Positions 18,201 to 27,879 of a stretch of 64,000 bases of DNA are shown here, in pieces. The stretch spans positions 682,001-746,000 of the forward strand of contig NZ_JANIDW010000001.1 of the NCBI RefSeq assembly GCF_026385475.1, in the 5' to 3' direction. A model generated the notes under the pieces. It was not told the DNA's origin. It worked only from the letters and a program-made list of their open reading frames with translations, and searched no databases. Numbering within the stretch: the stretch's first letter is position 1; every line of letters begins with the position of its first letter. The position numbers and the translations under genes were made by a program. The DNA is from Bombella saccharophila (GTDB taxonomy: Bacteria > Pseudomonadota > Alphaproteobacteria > Acetobacterales > Acetobacteraceae).

Positions 18201-19142
18201 ATGATTCAAAAGCATCCTCATACTGATATTTGCCAGAATGGCCTCATCGGGCGGCTTGGTGAGCCGTGGCGGTCCTACGCGCTTCTTGCCCGTTTAGACC
18301 GGCCCGTTGGCACATGGCTCCTCTTCCTCCCCGGCGTGTTTGGCATTTTCCTTGCTGCCCAAGGCCCCAGCTTGCAAAAACGGCTCCTCTATGTCGGGCT
18401 ATTTGCCATTGGCTCACTGCTGATGCGCTCTGCAGGATGTGTAATTAACGATATATGGGACCGCAAAATTGACGCCCAAGTCTCTCGCACGGCAGGCCGT
18501 CCCCTCGCCAGTGGGGCACTCAGCCTAAAGCAAGGAATCGGGCTGCTCATCCTTCTCCTGTTAGGCGGGCTGGCTGTCCTCCTCGCTTTACCCCCCCTCT
18601 GCTGGGCCTTAGCTCCTGTCGCGATGCTCTTTGTGACATTCTACCCCACCGCAAAACGCCTCACATGGTGGCCACAACTTGTGATGGGCTTCACCTTCGG
18701 CTTTGGGGCCCCTATGGGCTACGCTGCCAGCCAAGAGAATATCGATCTACCGGGGATACTCCTCTATAGTGGGGTTATCCTCTGGCAACTCGGTTTTGAT
18801 ACGATTTACGGCTTCCAAGATATGGAAGATGATGCACGCATTGGCGTGAAATCGACCTCACGTTTAATGCTCAGCCATGCCCGCTTATTTGTTGGGCTTT
18901 GCTATGGGCTGACGATGGCCTTCTTTGCCGGGGCGGCTTACACAGCACACCTGGCACCGGTCTTTTGGCTGCCCTTCCTCCTCGCTGGCCTAATGATGGC
19001 CTATCAGGTGAAACGCCTCACCCCCCATGATGCACCACTCTGCCTCTGTTTCTTCAAGCAGAATGTCCTAATAGGCCTCATACTGGCATGCGCCTTTGTC
19101 CTAGGACGCCTGGGAGTTAACGGGGGGCCACTCGGCTTTTAA
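18201..19142 (+). CDS. ubiA: 4-hydroxybenzoate polyprenyltransferase
   Basis: UbiA attaches the polyprenyl tail to 4-hydroxybenzoate in ubiquinone synthesis. Both Mg-diphosphate motifs are visible: NDIWDRKID in the first half and YGFQDMEDD in the second. Seven to nine hydrophobic helices follow. The start is uncertain: ATG 18201 is used here, while TTG 18165 would add 12 residues; neither has a strong ribosome site. Its 3' end overlaps the convergent MFS gene by 26 bases. It works with the polyprenyl synthase at 2557 and UbiG at 57549. Confidence 0.92.
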   Translation: MIQKHPHTDICQNGLIGRLGEPWRSYALLARLDRPVGTWLLFLPGVFGIFLAAQGPSLQKRLLYVGLFAIGSLLMRSAGCVINDIWDRKIDAQVSRTAGRPLASGALSLKQGIGLLILLLLGGLAVLLALPPLCWALAPVAMLFVTFYPTAKRLTWWPQLVMGFTFGFGAPMGYAASQENIDLPGILLYSGVILWQLGFDTIYGFQDMEDDARIGVKSTSRLMLSHARLFVGLCYGLTMAFFAGAAYTAHLAPVFWLPFLLAGLMMAYQVKRLTPHDAPLCLCFFKQNVLIGLILACAFVLGRLGVNGGPLGF

Positions 19143-20523
19143 ATAAAATCCGCCCCGCACTCAGCATAGCCCCAAAAAAGGCCACAAACGCCGCCGCTCC
19201 TAAGCAAATGAAGGCAGGATGGGAGAATAAGGTAAACAACCCTGCCACCAGCAAAGCCCCCGTTGTTTGGCCAGAGAGACGCGCTACGGACAACATCCCG
19301 CTTGCTCCCCCTTCGCGCCCCGGCGGGGCTGTAACCATAATCGCGCGATTATTAGGCGGTTGGAAAAACCCAAACCCCATACCCGCTAATAAAGTCCGCC
19401 ATGCAATGGCACTATTGCTCGCATCCAATGGCAAAGTACAGAGTAAAATAAAGCCAATACAGGTTATCAACAGCCCAATGGAGGACAATAACGATGCAGG
19501 GAAACGATCAGCAATTTTCCCCACTGTGAAGGACATAACCGCAACCCCTACGGCCCAAGGGGCAATCAACAACCCAACTGTTGCTGGGTTTTTATGAAAA
19601 GCAACCGCCAAGGTGAAAGGCATCGCCACAATATACAGGTTAGACGCCACAAAACCACAAAAGCTTACCAAACACGCGACAAGAAACGGCACACGTTTGA
19701 GCAAATCCAGAGGGACAATTGGCTCAGTCCGTTTTTTCTGCCAGCGTAAGAGCAACCACCAGCTCACCAAACTCCAACCTGTCAGACCCGCTCCCCAGCC
19801 TATATCACCGTGCATAAAGCCATCCAACCCCACACCTAAAAGTGTAAAGGACACGACTGTAAGGATAGAGCCGGGAATGTCAGTTTTTACATCACTACGC
19901 GGTGTTTTAGGTAAAGCACGGCTCGCTAGTAAAATAGCCGCGCCGCCCAAGGGTAGGTTAATCCAAAATATCCACGGCCATGAAGCAATAGAGAGGATAA
20001 ACGAACCAATAGTCGGCCCTAATGCCACCCCTAACCCAATGAATAACCCATTGAGTGCAATCCCTTTACCAATCAATTTATGAGGGTAAATGAAGCGTAC
20101 GAGTGCAATATTCACACTCATAATGCAGGAGCTACCAACCCCTTGTAACGCGCGGGCTAAGGTAAGCTCTAACATATTTTGGGATACAGCACAGGCTACC
20201 GAGGCGATGAGGAATAAGACAATCCCTAACTGGCTCATCCGCCCAAAGCCAACCCGCGCCCCAAGGGCAGCCAACGGCAAGAGGCAGGCCAAATTCGCAA
20301 GCTGATAAGCATTGATAACCCAAATCGCCTGCGATGGAGACGAATGCATATCCGTCGCGATGGTAGGCAATGCCACATTGGCGACTGAATAATCCAAAAT
20401 CGATAGCATCAAGGCTAAAATGACCGATGACATCGCCTTGACACGCTGCATCCCATAAAGGCCAGCGTGTCTCTCAGGGTCGTATTCACCCTCCAGGCTA
20501 GGATCGGTCATTTTACTGCCCAT
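19117..20523 (-). CDS. MFS transporter, DHA2 (EmrB/QacA-like) family
   Basis: A multi-helix major facilitator protein of 468 residues. The DHA2 pattern is seen in MLSILDYSVANVALPTIATDM (first helix with conserved Asp), LARALQGVGSSCIMS (motif C-like region) and INLPLGGAAILLASRALP. Such proteins usually export drugs or metabolites by proton antiport, with 14 helices; substrate unknown. It overlaps the sugar porter gene upstream by 11 bases, so the two are co-translated. ATG 20511 is an alternative start. Confidence 0.87.
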   Translation of the reverse strand: MGSKMTDPSLEGEYDPERHAGLYGMQRVKAMSSVILALMLSILDYSVANVALPTIATDMHSSPSQAIWVINAYQLANLACLLPLAALGARVGFGRMSQLGIVLFLIASVACAVSQNMLELTLARALQGVGSSCIMSVNIALVRFIYPHKLIGKGIALNGLFIGLGVALGPTIGSFILSIASWPWIFWINLPLGGAAILLASRALPKTPRSDVKTDIPGSILTVVSFTLLGVGLDGFMHGDIGWGAGLTGWSLVSWWLLLRWQKKRTEPIVPLDLLKRVPFLVACLVSFCGFVASNLYIVAMPFTLAVAFHKNPATVGLLIAPWAVGVAVMSFTVGKIADRFPASLLSSIGLLITCIGFILLCTLPLDASNSAIAWRTLLAGMGFGFFQPPNNRAIMVTAPPGREGGASGMLSVARLSGQTTGALLVAGLFTLFSHPAFICLGAAAFVAFFGAMLSAGRILFKSRVAPR

Positions 20524-21946
20524 GATCTCTCTGCTCTCCTAAATAACGCAGGGGAACCCCTGCAAAAAGATTGCTCTCGATTTGCTCCAGGGACGCACCC
20601 TTTGTCTCTGGCACAAAACCTAATGTGATGAGAAGGAACATACCATTAAATGCTGCAAAAAGGATGAACGTCCATGACGCGTTCATAACAAGCATGAGCA
20701 GTGGGAAGATGCTAGAAATGACCCAATTCGCTACCCAATTTGTCACCGTGGAACAACCAATGCCGAAATCCCGCCCGCGCGTGGGCTGTACCTCAGAACA
20801 AAGCGCCCAAACAAGCGGCCCCTCCCCAATAGCAAACCCTGCTACAAAAAGGAGGATAAACCCACAAAGCAAGAAGGAAGCTGTCACACTACCCCCACCA
20901 TAAGCCAGAACGACACTCACCCCTACTAAAGCTAATCCAACAATTGCACAGCTTGTCAGCAAAAGAGGACGCCGGCCCCAGCGGTCTGCAAACATAATCG
21001 CCACACCGGTGAAGACCATATTTGTCAAGCCAACAAGTGTAGTCGCCCAAACAGAGGCATTCACGCCAAAATGAGCAGCCTCAAACACCTGAGGCGCATA
21101 ATATAAAAGCGCGTTAATACCACTTAGCTGCTGCATAATTTGCAGCACAATCCCTAAAAATACGGACCGTCTGAAATGACGATTACTACGGAACAACCCA
21201 AAGCCAGCATCACTACTCTTAGAGAGCCGGCTATGAATATCAGCAAGCTCTGCCTCGGCTACTTCTTCATCAGAGCGCAGAACACGCAGGACCGTACGGG
21301 CACGCTCTGTATCGCCACGCATCATCAACCAACGCGGGCTTTGGGGAAGTATCAACACCACAATAAGGAACAATATAGCCGGTAGGGCCATAATGCCTAA
21401 CATCCACCGCCAATGCCCCCCTGAGGACAAAAAGCTATCGGAAATAAAGGCAAGGAAAATCCCCAATGAGACCATGAGTTGATAGAAAGAAATCATCGCC
21501 CCACGAGCAGATTCTACCGTAATTTCAGAGATATAAAGCGGGGCGGCAAAAGCGGCTACACCAACAGCAAGCCCTAACAAAACACGCCCCGTAATAATTA
21601 ACCCCACACCAGGAGCAAAAGCACAAAAGAGCGTCCCTATTAGGAAGAAAATACCAGCCCCTAGCATGGCCCCTGTCCGGCCAAAGGAGACGGAAATACG
21701 CCCAGCAAACATAGCCCCAAAGGCCGCACCTGCCATCATGGAAGATACAATCCACCCTTGTAAAACAGGCCCAGCGTGAAAATCCATCGCCATAAAAGGC
21801 AACGCACCAGCGACAACACCCGTATCCAGCCCGAACATCAACCCAGATAAAGCGGCCAGAATCCCCAATACGGTAGCACGGCCTGTTGCTTTCTGCGTGA
21901 CTGCGGAACCTTTCTCTCGCTGGGATACCGGTGCTACTCCGACCAT
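20513..21946 (-). CDS. MFS sugar porter (D-xylose/galactose-proton symporter type)
   Basis: A sugar:proton symporter of the sugar porter family, 477 residues with 12 expected helices. Diagnostic motifs are GLDTGVVAGALPF, LPQSPRWLMMRG, QQLSGINALLYYAPQVF, ADRWGRRPLLL and VPETKGASLEQIE. The QQxSGxN-YY motif matches GalP/XylE-like carriers of hexoses or pentoses. AAGGAGAG sits just before ATG 21946. In an acetic acid bacterium it would supply cytosolic sugar beside periplasmic oxidation. It is the upstream gene of a two-transporter pair and lies 87 bases after der. Confidence 0.92.
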   Translation of the reverse strand: MVGVAPVSQREKGSAVTQKATGRATVLGILAALSGLMFGLDTGVVAGALPFMAMDFHAGPVLQGWIVSSMMAGAAFGAMFAGRISVSFGRTGAMLGAGIFFLIGTLFCAFAPGVGLIITGRVLLGLAVGVAAFAAPLYISEITVESARGAMISFYQLMVSLGIFLAFISDSFLSSGGHWRWMLGIMALPAILFLIVVLILPQSPRWLMMRGDTERARTVLRVLRSDEEVAEAELADIHSRLSKSSDAGFGLFRSNRHFRRSVFLGIVLQIMQQLSGINALLYYAPQVFEAAHFGVNASVWATTLVGLTNMVFTGVAIMFADRWGRRPLLLTSCAIVGLALVGVSVVLAYGGGSVTASFLLCGFILLFVAGFAIGEGPLVWALCSEVQPTRGRDFGIGCSTVTNWVANWVISSIFPLLMLVMNASWTFILFAAFNGMFLLITLGFVPETKGASLEQIESNLFAGVPLRYLGEQRDHGQ

Positions 21947-22032
21947 GATCTCTCCTTAACCATACCTTTAAAATACCTCTCCAGCATGAAGCATCGGGGG
22001 AGTATGATTTATTGGCTTAGTCTGCAATCTTT

Positions 22033-23424
22033 TTAATGCTCGTTTTGCTTCACAAAAGGGTTACGGCTACCCCGCAGGAGCAATCTTATCGGCGTACCGG
22101 GAAGATGAAATGTCTCCCGTAGCCCATTGATAAGGTAACGCTTATAGCTATCTGGCAGTTGCTCCGCCCGCGTCCCAAATAGCACAAAAGTGGGAGGGCG
22201 ACTCTTTGCTTGCGTCATGTAACGCAGTTTCAAACGCCGACCATCCACAAGAGGAGGCTGGTGTTTTTCCACTGCTTCTTCAAACCAACGGTTTAAATCG
22301 CTTGTCCCCACGCGAGCATTCCATACCTCGCTCGCACGACGCACAGCAGGCAAAAGGCGATTTAGCCCTTCACCTGTTAGAGCAGAGAATGTGACCACCT
22401 CAATCCCTCGCATTTGCGCGAGTGATATTTCGATCCGTCCCGCAATAGCTTTGCGTGTTGCTTGACGCTCCTTTACCGCATCCCATTTATTAAGGGCCAG
22501 CACACAGGCCCGCCCTTCTCGCTCGATCAACCGTGCGATTTGCAAGTCTTGCTCATCCACACCGCGCTCGGCATCCAGCACGAGGATGACGACCTCCGCC
22601 ATCTTCATTGCCTCAATAGAGGCAGAGACAGAGACGCGCTCTAATCCTTCTTGCACGCGCGCACGTTTACGCATACCCGCTGTATCGACAATCTCAATCG
22701 GCCCAATGTCATCCTCTAGCCCAACGCTAACAGCATCGCGCGTTAAGCCAGCCTCCGGGCCGGTAATCATGCGCTCCTCACCGAGCAAACTATTCAAAAG
22801 GGTGGATTTCCCCGCATTAGGGCGGCCAATAATAGCGATGCGAAGCGGCTTTTCCCCATCATGCTCGGCAAGTGTATCTTCATCAGGGAGAAGACTTGCA
22901 ATCTCTCCCATAAGGTCCGCCAGACCTTCCCCATGCTCGGCAGAAACCGCAAGAGGCGTCCCTAACCCCAGAGAATAAGCCTCCATCGCGGCCTCGGCCC
23001 CTGCACGCCCCTCCGCCTTATTCGCCACAAGAAGAACGGGGCGGTTCTGCCGCCGCAGCCAATTCGCAAAATGCTCATCTGCTGGGGTGATACCAGCCCG
23101 TACATCAACACAGAAAACCACCAAATCCGCTTGCGCAATACCCTGCTCTGATGAGGCACGCATACGGCCAAAGAGGGTCTCTGGAGCGGCTTCTTCCAAG
23201 CCGGCTGTATCAACAAGGCGCACACGCCGCCCGCGCAGCATCGCAACACCGTCTTTACGATCACGCGTTACGCCGGGCACGTCCGACACAATGGCCTGAC
23301 GCCGCCCAACAAGCCGGTTGAAAATGGTGGATTTCCCAACATTTGGCCGTCCTGCGATAACGACAACCGGCAGCCGGCCTGATTCAACCGACTCAACCAT
23401 AGGCGCGTAAGACACCATCATCAC
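22033..23424 (-). CDS. der: Ribosome biogenesis GTPase Der
   Basis: Der (EngA) is a double GTPase needed for 50S subunit assembly. Two G domains are seen: GRPNVGKSTIFN and DTAGLEE in the first, GRPNAGKSTLLN and DTAGMRKRARV in the second, followed by the C-terminal KH-like domain with RRLKLRYMTQAKSRPP. The frame opens at GTG 23424; ATG 23421, 23418 and 23400 are possible starts, none with a strong ribosome site. All overlap the end of bamB. The order yfgM-bamB-der is the same as in E. coli. Confidence 0.95.
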   Translation of the reverse strand: MMMVSYAPMVESVESGRLPVVVIAGRPNVGKSTIFNRLVGRRQAIVSDVPGVTRDRKDGVAMLRGRRVRLVDTAGLEEAAPETLFGRMRASSEQGIAQADLVVFCVDVRAGITPADEHFANWLRRQNRPVLLVANKAEGRAGAEAAMEAYSLGLGTPLAVSAEHGEGLADLMGEIASLLPDEDTLAEHDGEKPLRIAIIGRPNAGKSTLLNSLLGEERMITGPEAGLTRDAVSVGLEDDIGPIEIVDTAGMRKRARVQEGLERVSVSASIEAMKMAEVVILVLDAERGVDEQDLQIARLIEREGRACVLALNKWDAVKERQATRKAIAGRIEISLAQMRGIEVVTFSALTGEGLNRLLPAVRRASEVWNARVGTSDLNRWFEEAVEKHQPPLVDGRRLKLRYMTQAKSRPPTFVLFGTRAEQLPDSYKRYLINGLRETFHLPGTPIRLLLRGSRNPFVKQNEH

Positions 23425-24802
23425 TTAAGACAAGCAGCTGCCCATCACACACAATCGGCTGGACTTGGCAAGATGATGGCGTGTCAATCTTCCCTAGATC
23501 GCTCCCTGTTTTTGCATCAATAATCACCATGCCGCCACGCTTCATACTGGAGAGGCAAACAAGTTTATTGTTCAACAAGATTGGGCCTGTCCATTGGATG
23601 CCCTTTTTCTCGTGTTTGGGGTCCTCAAAGCGGGTCAGCTGCTTCACCCAACGCACTTGCCCGCTTACCCGGTCGAGGCAAGCGAGTTGCTGATCCAGCG
23701 AAATGACATAGAGCCAATCACCACAAATGCAGAGCGGGGACTGACCGCTCACCTCACGCTCCCACAAACGGCGGCCGGAGCGCATATCAATCGCTACCAG
23801 CACGCGGGAGAGAGAAATTGCGTAGGCTGTACCATCCACCACGACAGGACCACCACGCACGCACGCGAAGTCCAGCATCGCACCAAGCCCATTACCCCCA
23901 CCGAGACTATCGCTCCATACGATCTCACCAGAGGTTGCACGGAGGGCCAGAAGATCACCACTGCCGAACCCAACAACTACAATGCCATTGACCACAGCCG
24001 GAGCGCCTGCCCCAAACAAGCTCGTACTCACATTGGTAGCTTGATAGGTCCAACGTTGTTTACCCGTGCTGGCTTCCAGCGCAAATAAGCGAGCATCAAT
24101 CGTGGTAAAGAACATCAAGCCATCAACGATTGTCGGGGCAGAGCGGCCCGGCGTGCCAATATCGACAACCCATTTCTGCTTCCCTGTTGCAGCATCCAGG
24201 GCGAGAGCTTGTGCAATACCATCCACAACATAAAGTGTATCATCAACAAGCGCGATGCCGCCGCCGATATTGGTCGAGCGCGTTTTACGCGCAGGCTGAC
24301 AATGCCATAACAGCTTGCGATCTGGCCAGCTCCAAGCGCGGATAGCCCCTTGAGCATCCACCGTAAAGAGCCGCCCGCCCCCTATAACGGGAGAGGATTG
24401 CAATGCGCCATGACGATTGGGCACAAAAAATACATTGGACAGCCAACCCACTTCCTTCACGGCGGCACCGATAGATTGGCTCCATAGCTGACGCGTACCA
24501 CTCCATGCGGCGTTTACAGCCTCATGAGAGGGCACACGGCCTTCCTGCATCCATTGATGAACAGGCTGAACCGCTGGTAATTGAACGACCGATTTATCAT
24601 GCGGGTCTACCGTCAAGCCCGCCCCGGTGGAAAGGACATCAATACGCCGCCCGGGAAGAACTGTTTTCTTGGGATCGTCCTCAAAAATACCGCAGCCTGC
24701 AAGCCCGGCCATCGCCGCAACAGAGCAAGCCCCTTTAAGAACAGACCGCCGAGATGTCTTTACAGGCTGGCCAAGCGAAGGTGAAGAAAAACGATGGCTC
24801 AT
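23393..24802 (-). CDS. bamB: Outer-membrane assembly lipoprotein BamB-like (PQQ-repeat propeller)
   Basis: A beta-propeller lipoprotein of the BAM complex, which inserts outer-membrane proteins. The N-terminus has twin arginines (TSRRSVLKG) and a lipobox LAGC, so the mature protein starts at Cys37 or so. At least six tryptophan-containing propeller repeats follow (ALDAATGKQKWVVD, ALEASTGKQRWTYQ, ALRATSGEIVW, AIDMRSGRRLWERE, CLDRVSGQVRWVK). The length, 469, is about 75 residues above E. coli BamB because of an N-terminal insertion before the first blade. The gene overlaps the TPR gene by 4 bases upstream and der downstream, matching the E. coli arrangement. Confidence 0.88.
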   Translation of the reverse strand: MSHRFSSPSLGQPVKTSRRSVLKGACSVAAMAGLAGCGIFEDDPKKTVLPGRRIDVLSTGAGLTVDPHDKSVVQLPAVQPVHQWMQEGRVPSHEAVNAAWSGTRQLWSQSIGAAVKEVGWLSNVFFVPNRHGALQSSPVIGGGRLFTVDAQGAIRAWSWPDRKLLWHCQPARKTRSTNIGGGIALVDDTLYVVDGIAQALALDAATGKQKWVVDIGTPGRSAPTIVDGLMFFTTIDARLFALEASTGKQRWTYQATNVSTSLFGAGAPAVVNGIVVVGFGSGDLLALRATSGEIVWSDSLGGGNGLGAMLDFACVRGGPVVVDGTAYAISLSRVLVAIDMRSGRRLWEREVSGQSPLCICGDWLYVISLDQQLACLDRVSGQVRWVKQLTRFEDPKHEKKGIQWTGPILLNNKLVCLSSMKRGGMVIIDAKTGSDLGKIDTPSSCQVQPIVCDGQLLVLSDDGVLRAYG

Positions 24803-25491
24803 CCAGCCTCTCCTAATGTTTGTAATAACATCCCAGCCCGTTGACGCAGGCCCTCTGTACTATCGGGGGAGGATTGCACTTGCTGCAAAAGGCGGCGTGC
24901 CTCCTCATGGTCTGTCTTTGTGCTACCCGGTGCGAGGTCAAGCACCGCTAGGCCTTCCTTCGCAAGAGGGACCCAACTCCCGCCCTCTTGCACTAAAGCT
25001 TGATACCCCGCCCGGAGCTCATCACGCGGGGCCGTATCCATCCGCGCATTCAACCCTCGATACTGCGCCATAGAGCGAAGAGACGTATCTGCTTTTTTAT
25101 CTTCCGCAACAGCGGACCATAATCTCAAAGCGGAGGCTGTGTCATGCTCTTGCAGTTTAAGTTCCGCCAAATACATAGCAGCGTAGCTCCGCACACCCTC
25201 TGGCGCGCTTTGGGCAAGCTCTTGTAAAATGCCTTCAGCTTTTTGATGAGCCGCCCCCTCTGTCACAGGCTTGCCCGACAACGCCCCAAGCAGTGACATG
25301 GCCTCAAAATAACGATTAGACGCTTGCGCCTGAGCAGTATGAAGCTGATGCTGCTTCCATCCCCAAACACCACCGCCAATGCCTGCTACAATAAGCACGC
25401 ACAACACCACCACACCCACGCGCAAGCCCACGCTACGCATTTTTGCAAGGCGTTGTTCTTCCTCTAATTCTTGAAATAAATCGTCTGCCAC
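24799..25491 (-). CDS. Membrane-anchored TPR protein, YfgM-like
   Basis: A 230-residue protein with a cytosolic acidic N-terminus (FQELEEEQR), one membrane helix at about residues 23-46 and a periplasmic helical-repeat domain. In E. coli, YfgM assists the SecYEG/PpiD holdase system; this family, annotated as ancillary SecYEG translocon subunit or TPR protein, shares topology and the location before bamB-der. Sequence identity is likely low, so the function is inferred from position and topology. The stop overlaps the bamB start (ATGA). Confidence 0.8.
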   Translation of the reverse strand: MADDLFQELEEEQRLAKMRSVGLRVGVVVLCVLIVAGIGGGVWGWKQHQLHTAQAQASNRYFEAMSLLGALSGKPVTEGAAHQKAEGILQELAQSAPEGVRSYAAMYLAELKLQEHDTASALRLWSAVAEDKKADTSLRSMAQYRGLNARMDTAPRDELRAGYQALVQEGGSWVPLAKEGLAVLDLAPGSTKTDHEEARRLLQQVQSSPDSTEGLRQRAGMLLQTLGEAG

Positions 25492-25596
25492 GCCGTATCC
25501 TTAGCTGGACTGCACACACTCATTCCGCACCCTATAGCATGGCGGCTCTGCTACCAACATACTATCACGATAAAAAAACATCGCCTTCTTAACTCG

Positions 25597-26919
25597 TTAT
25601 GGCTGAAAGCGGATAGGCTGGCCTACATTACGCGTGATAATCGCATCATCCTCCATCACCACATGACCGCGCACAATCGTCCCAACGGGCCAGCCTGTCA
25701 CGCTTTTACCGTCATAAGGCGTCCATCCGGCGGGGGAGGCTATCCAGTCATTACTAATGGTGCGTTGCTTTTTCATATCCACAAGGGTGATGTCAGCATC
25801 GAACCCCACGGCGAGCCGCCCCTTATTGGGCAGGCCATAAACCCGTGCAGGGCCAGCAGCCATCACATCAACAAGGCGTGTCAGGCTCAACCGCCCCGCA
25901 TTTACATGGTCCAACATCAAAGGAACAATCGTCTGCACACCCGTTAGGCCGGAGGGGCACTCCAACCAAGGGAGCTCCTTCGCATCCTTAGGGTGCGGGG
26001 CATGGTCGGAGGAAACAACATCCACCCGGCCATCACGCAAGGCGGCCCATCCAGCCTCAAAATGGCAGCGTTCATTCCTCAACGGAGGATTCATCACCGC
26101 CTTACCTCCAAGACGCTCATAGCATCCCGGCCCTTCATTGGTTAGATGATTAACCAAGACCTCCACGGTGGCGTAACGCCGGTTCTCAGCCAGAAGGGTA
26201 AACTCCTCCTCTGTCGAGACATGAAGAATATGGATAGGCCGCCCCGTCTTATGCGATAATGCCAAGATACGCTTCGTCCCACGGATGGCACATTCAGCAT
26301 CTCGCCATTCTGCATGGAGATGGTAAGGCTGACCCGGCTCAAACAGCTTCCGCCGTTCCCGCAGGCGATATTCATCCTCTGAATGAAATGAGACACGGCG
26401 ATGACCCGAGCGTAGAACGGCCTCTATCCCCTCATCATCTTCAATCATCAAATCACCAGTGGAGGAACCAGCAAAAACCTTCACTCCACATACGCCCTCC
26501 TCTTGCTCAAACTCAGCAAGTAAAGGGGTATTCTCCCGCGTAGCCCCGATATACATTGCGACGTCTATATGGGCTGTGTCGATAATATGCTGACGCTTCC
26601 AATCCAGCATCTTTTTATCGGTCACGGTGGGGTTTGTGTTAGGCATATCAAAGACGGAGGTAATCCCCCCTAAGGCAGCAGCGCGTGTGCCTGTCTCCAA
26701 CGTCTCTGCCTCAGGCTTGCCGGGGTCACGCAAATGAACGTGAGAATCAATCAGGCCGGGGAGAACATAAAGCCCCGTTGCATCAATCACCCGTGTGGCT
26801 TCATCCTGCGAGGAAACACTCAATGAGGCAATCTTCTGATCACGGACCCCAATATCCGCTTGGGCCTCCCCCCATGGGAAAATGCACCGCCCGTTCCGAA
26901 TGATGAGGTCAAATCGCAT
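25597..26919 (-). CDS. pyrC: Dihydroorotase
   Basis: A cyclic amidohydrolase that closes carbamoyl aspartate to dihydroorotate in pyrimidine synthesis. The metal-binding HXH motif is DSHVHLRDPG; the carboxylated lysine lies in GVKVFAGSSTGDL; later metal residues are in HILHVS and SSDHAPHP. Length 440 fits the class I type. Hydantoinases look similar, but DMPNTNPTVT favours dihydroorotase. AAGGAGATATC precedes ATG 26919. pyrB is not beside it; pyrE is at 966. Confidence 0.9.
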   Translation of the reverse strand: MRFDLIIRNGRCIFPWGEAQADIGVRDQKIASLSVSSQDEATRVIDATGLYVLPGLIDSHVHLRDPGKPEAETLETGTRAAALGGITSVFDMPNTNPTVTDKKMLDWKRQHIIDTAHIDVAMYIGATRENTPLLAEFEQEEGVCGVKVFAGSSTGDLMIEDDEGIEAVLRSGHRRVSFHSEDEYRLRERRKLFEPGQPYHLHAEWRDAECAIRGTKRILALSHKTGRPIHILHVSTEEEFTLLAENRRYATVEVLVNHLTNEGPGCYERLGGKAVMNPPLRNERCHFEAGWAALRDGRVDVVSSDHAPHPKDAKELPWLECPSGLTGVQTIVPLMLDHVNAGRLSLTRLVDVMAAGPARVYGLPNKGRLAVGFDADITLVDMKKQRTISNDWIASPAGWTPYDGKSVTGWPVGTIVRGHVVMEDDAIITRNVGQPIRFQP

Positions 26920-26970
26920 GATATCTCCTTAGAGGCTTGGCCATCGCTCTATCTAAATAATGGTGTAATT

Positions 26971-27879
26971 CTACTGTGCTCTGGCCCGTTCATAAAGAGC
27001 CAAGGCGGCATGCTGCACATTTTCCACCTTTAAGGCGGCCATATCACCCTCTCCCTCCGGGCCGGGGGCCAAAAGAACCTCCGCCCATCGGCCTGATGGT
27101 GCATATTGGGACGCATAACTTGGCCCAAACAACCCTAATGTTGGCACATTTAAAGCCGCAGCAAGATGCATCAACCCCGAATCACCCCCCACAAAGAGAG
27201 AGCAACGCGCAATAAGGGCCGCTACTTGAGCAAGGCTATACTGCCCGCCCCCAATATCCAACACATTAGGCAATAAGGCCCGTACTGGGGCGGCAAGGCG
27301 TGCTTCTCGCTCCCCCGGCCCATAAACCAAAAGGGGGCGAAACCCCCTTGCCTGCATCTGCCGCGCGAATGTCGCAAAGGATTCAACGGGCCAGATTTTA
27401 TGCTCTGTCCCCGCCGTAATGGCTAAAGCGAGCCATACACCCTCATCAGGCAAAAGCGTAGCAGCATAGGCCTGCTCCTGCGCTCCTAACCATAAGGTGG
27501 GGTAATGTGCATATTGTACGCCTAAAGCGCGCGCATGTTGAGCCAGCTTTAAGCCCTTTTGCCGCCCTCCACGAACCTTATAACGCGCCCTGCTCCATAC
27601 CCCATAACTGACAAGAGAGGCCCGTAAATCCACCACTACCTCCCACCGATAACGCACAACATCGCGCCATAGAGCAAGCCAATGCTGATTATAAGGGCGT
27701 TTCTCCATTACAATCAGCCGTTCGCAACGCGGCATATAACGAAAGAGGTCACACACAGCCGGGCCGCATACGATGGTAAAATATGCCTGCGGATAGCGTG
27801 CCATCATGGCCGAAAGGGCCGCTAAAGAGATAACAGCATCCCCCAACCGATGCGCCGTGATGAACAGGACGCGCTTCAC
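26971..27879 (-). CDS. Glycosyltransferase family 9 protein (heptosyltransferase-like)
   Basis: A GT9-fold protein related to ADP-heptose:LPS heptosyltransferases (WaaC/WaaF). The N-terminal motif is KRVLFITAHRLGDAVISLAAL and the C-terminal sugar-nucleotide site is FVGGDSGLMHLAAALNVPTLGLFGP. I choose GTG 27879, which overlaps the dnaQ stop as GTGA and starts right at the conserved motif; TTG 27891 is the longer option. Length is about 302. The acceptor and sugar are unknown; it probably acts in LPS core synthesis. Confidence 0.85.
   Translation of the reverse strand: MKRVLFITAHRLGDAVISLAALSAMMARYPQAYFTIVCGPAVCDLFRYMPRCERLIVMEKRPYNQHWLALWRDVVRYRWEVVVDLRASLVSYGVWSRARYKVRGGRQKGLKLAQHARALGVQYAHYPTLWLGAQEQAYAATLLPDEGVWLALAITAGTEHKIWPVESFATFARQMQARGFRPLLVYGPGEREARLAAPVRALLPNVLDIGGGQYSLAQVAALIARCSLFVGGDSGLMHLAAALNVPTLGLFGPSYASQYAPSGRWAEVLLAPGPEGEGDMAALKVENVQHAALALYERARAQ

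Noticed and set aside
23594-24088. 164-codon frame antisense to bamB
   Set aside because: It is covered by the propeller repeats on the other strand and has no ribosome site or known domain.
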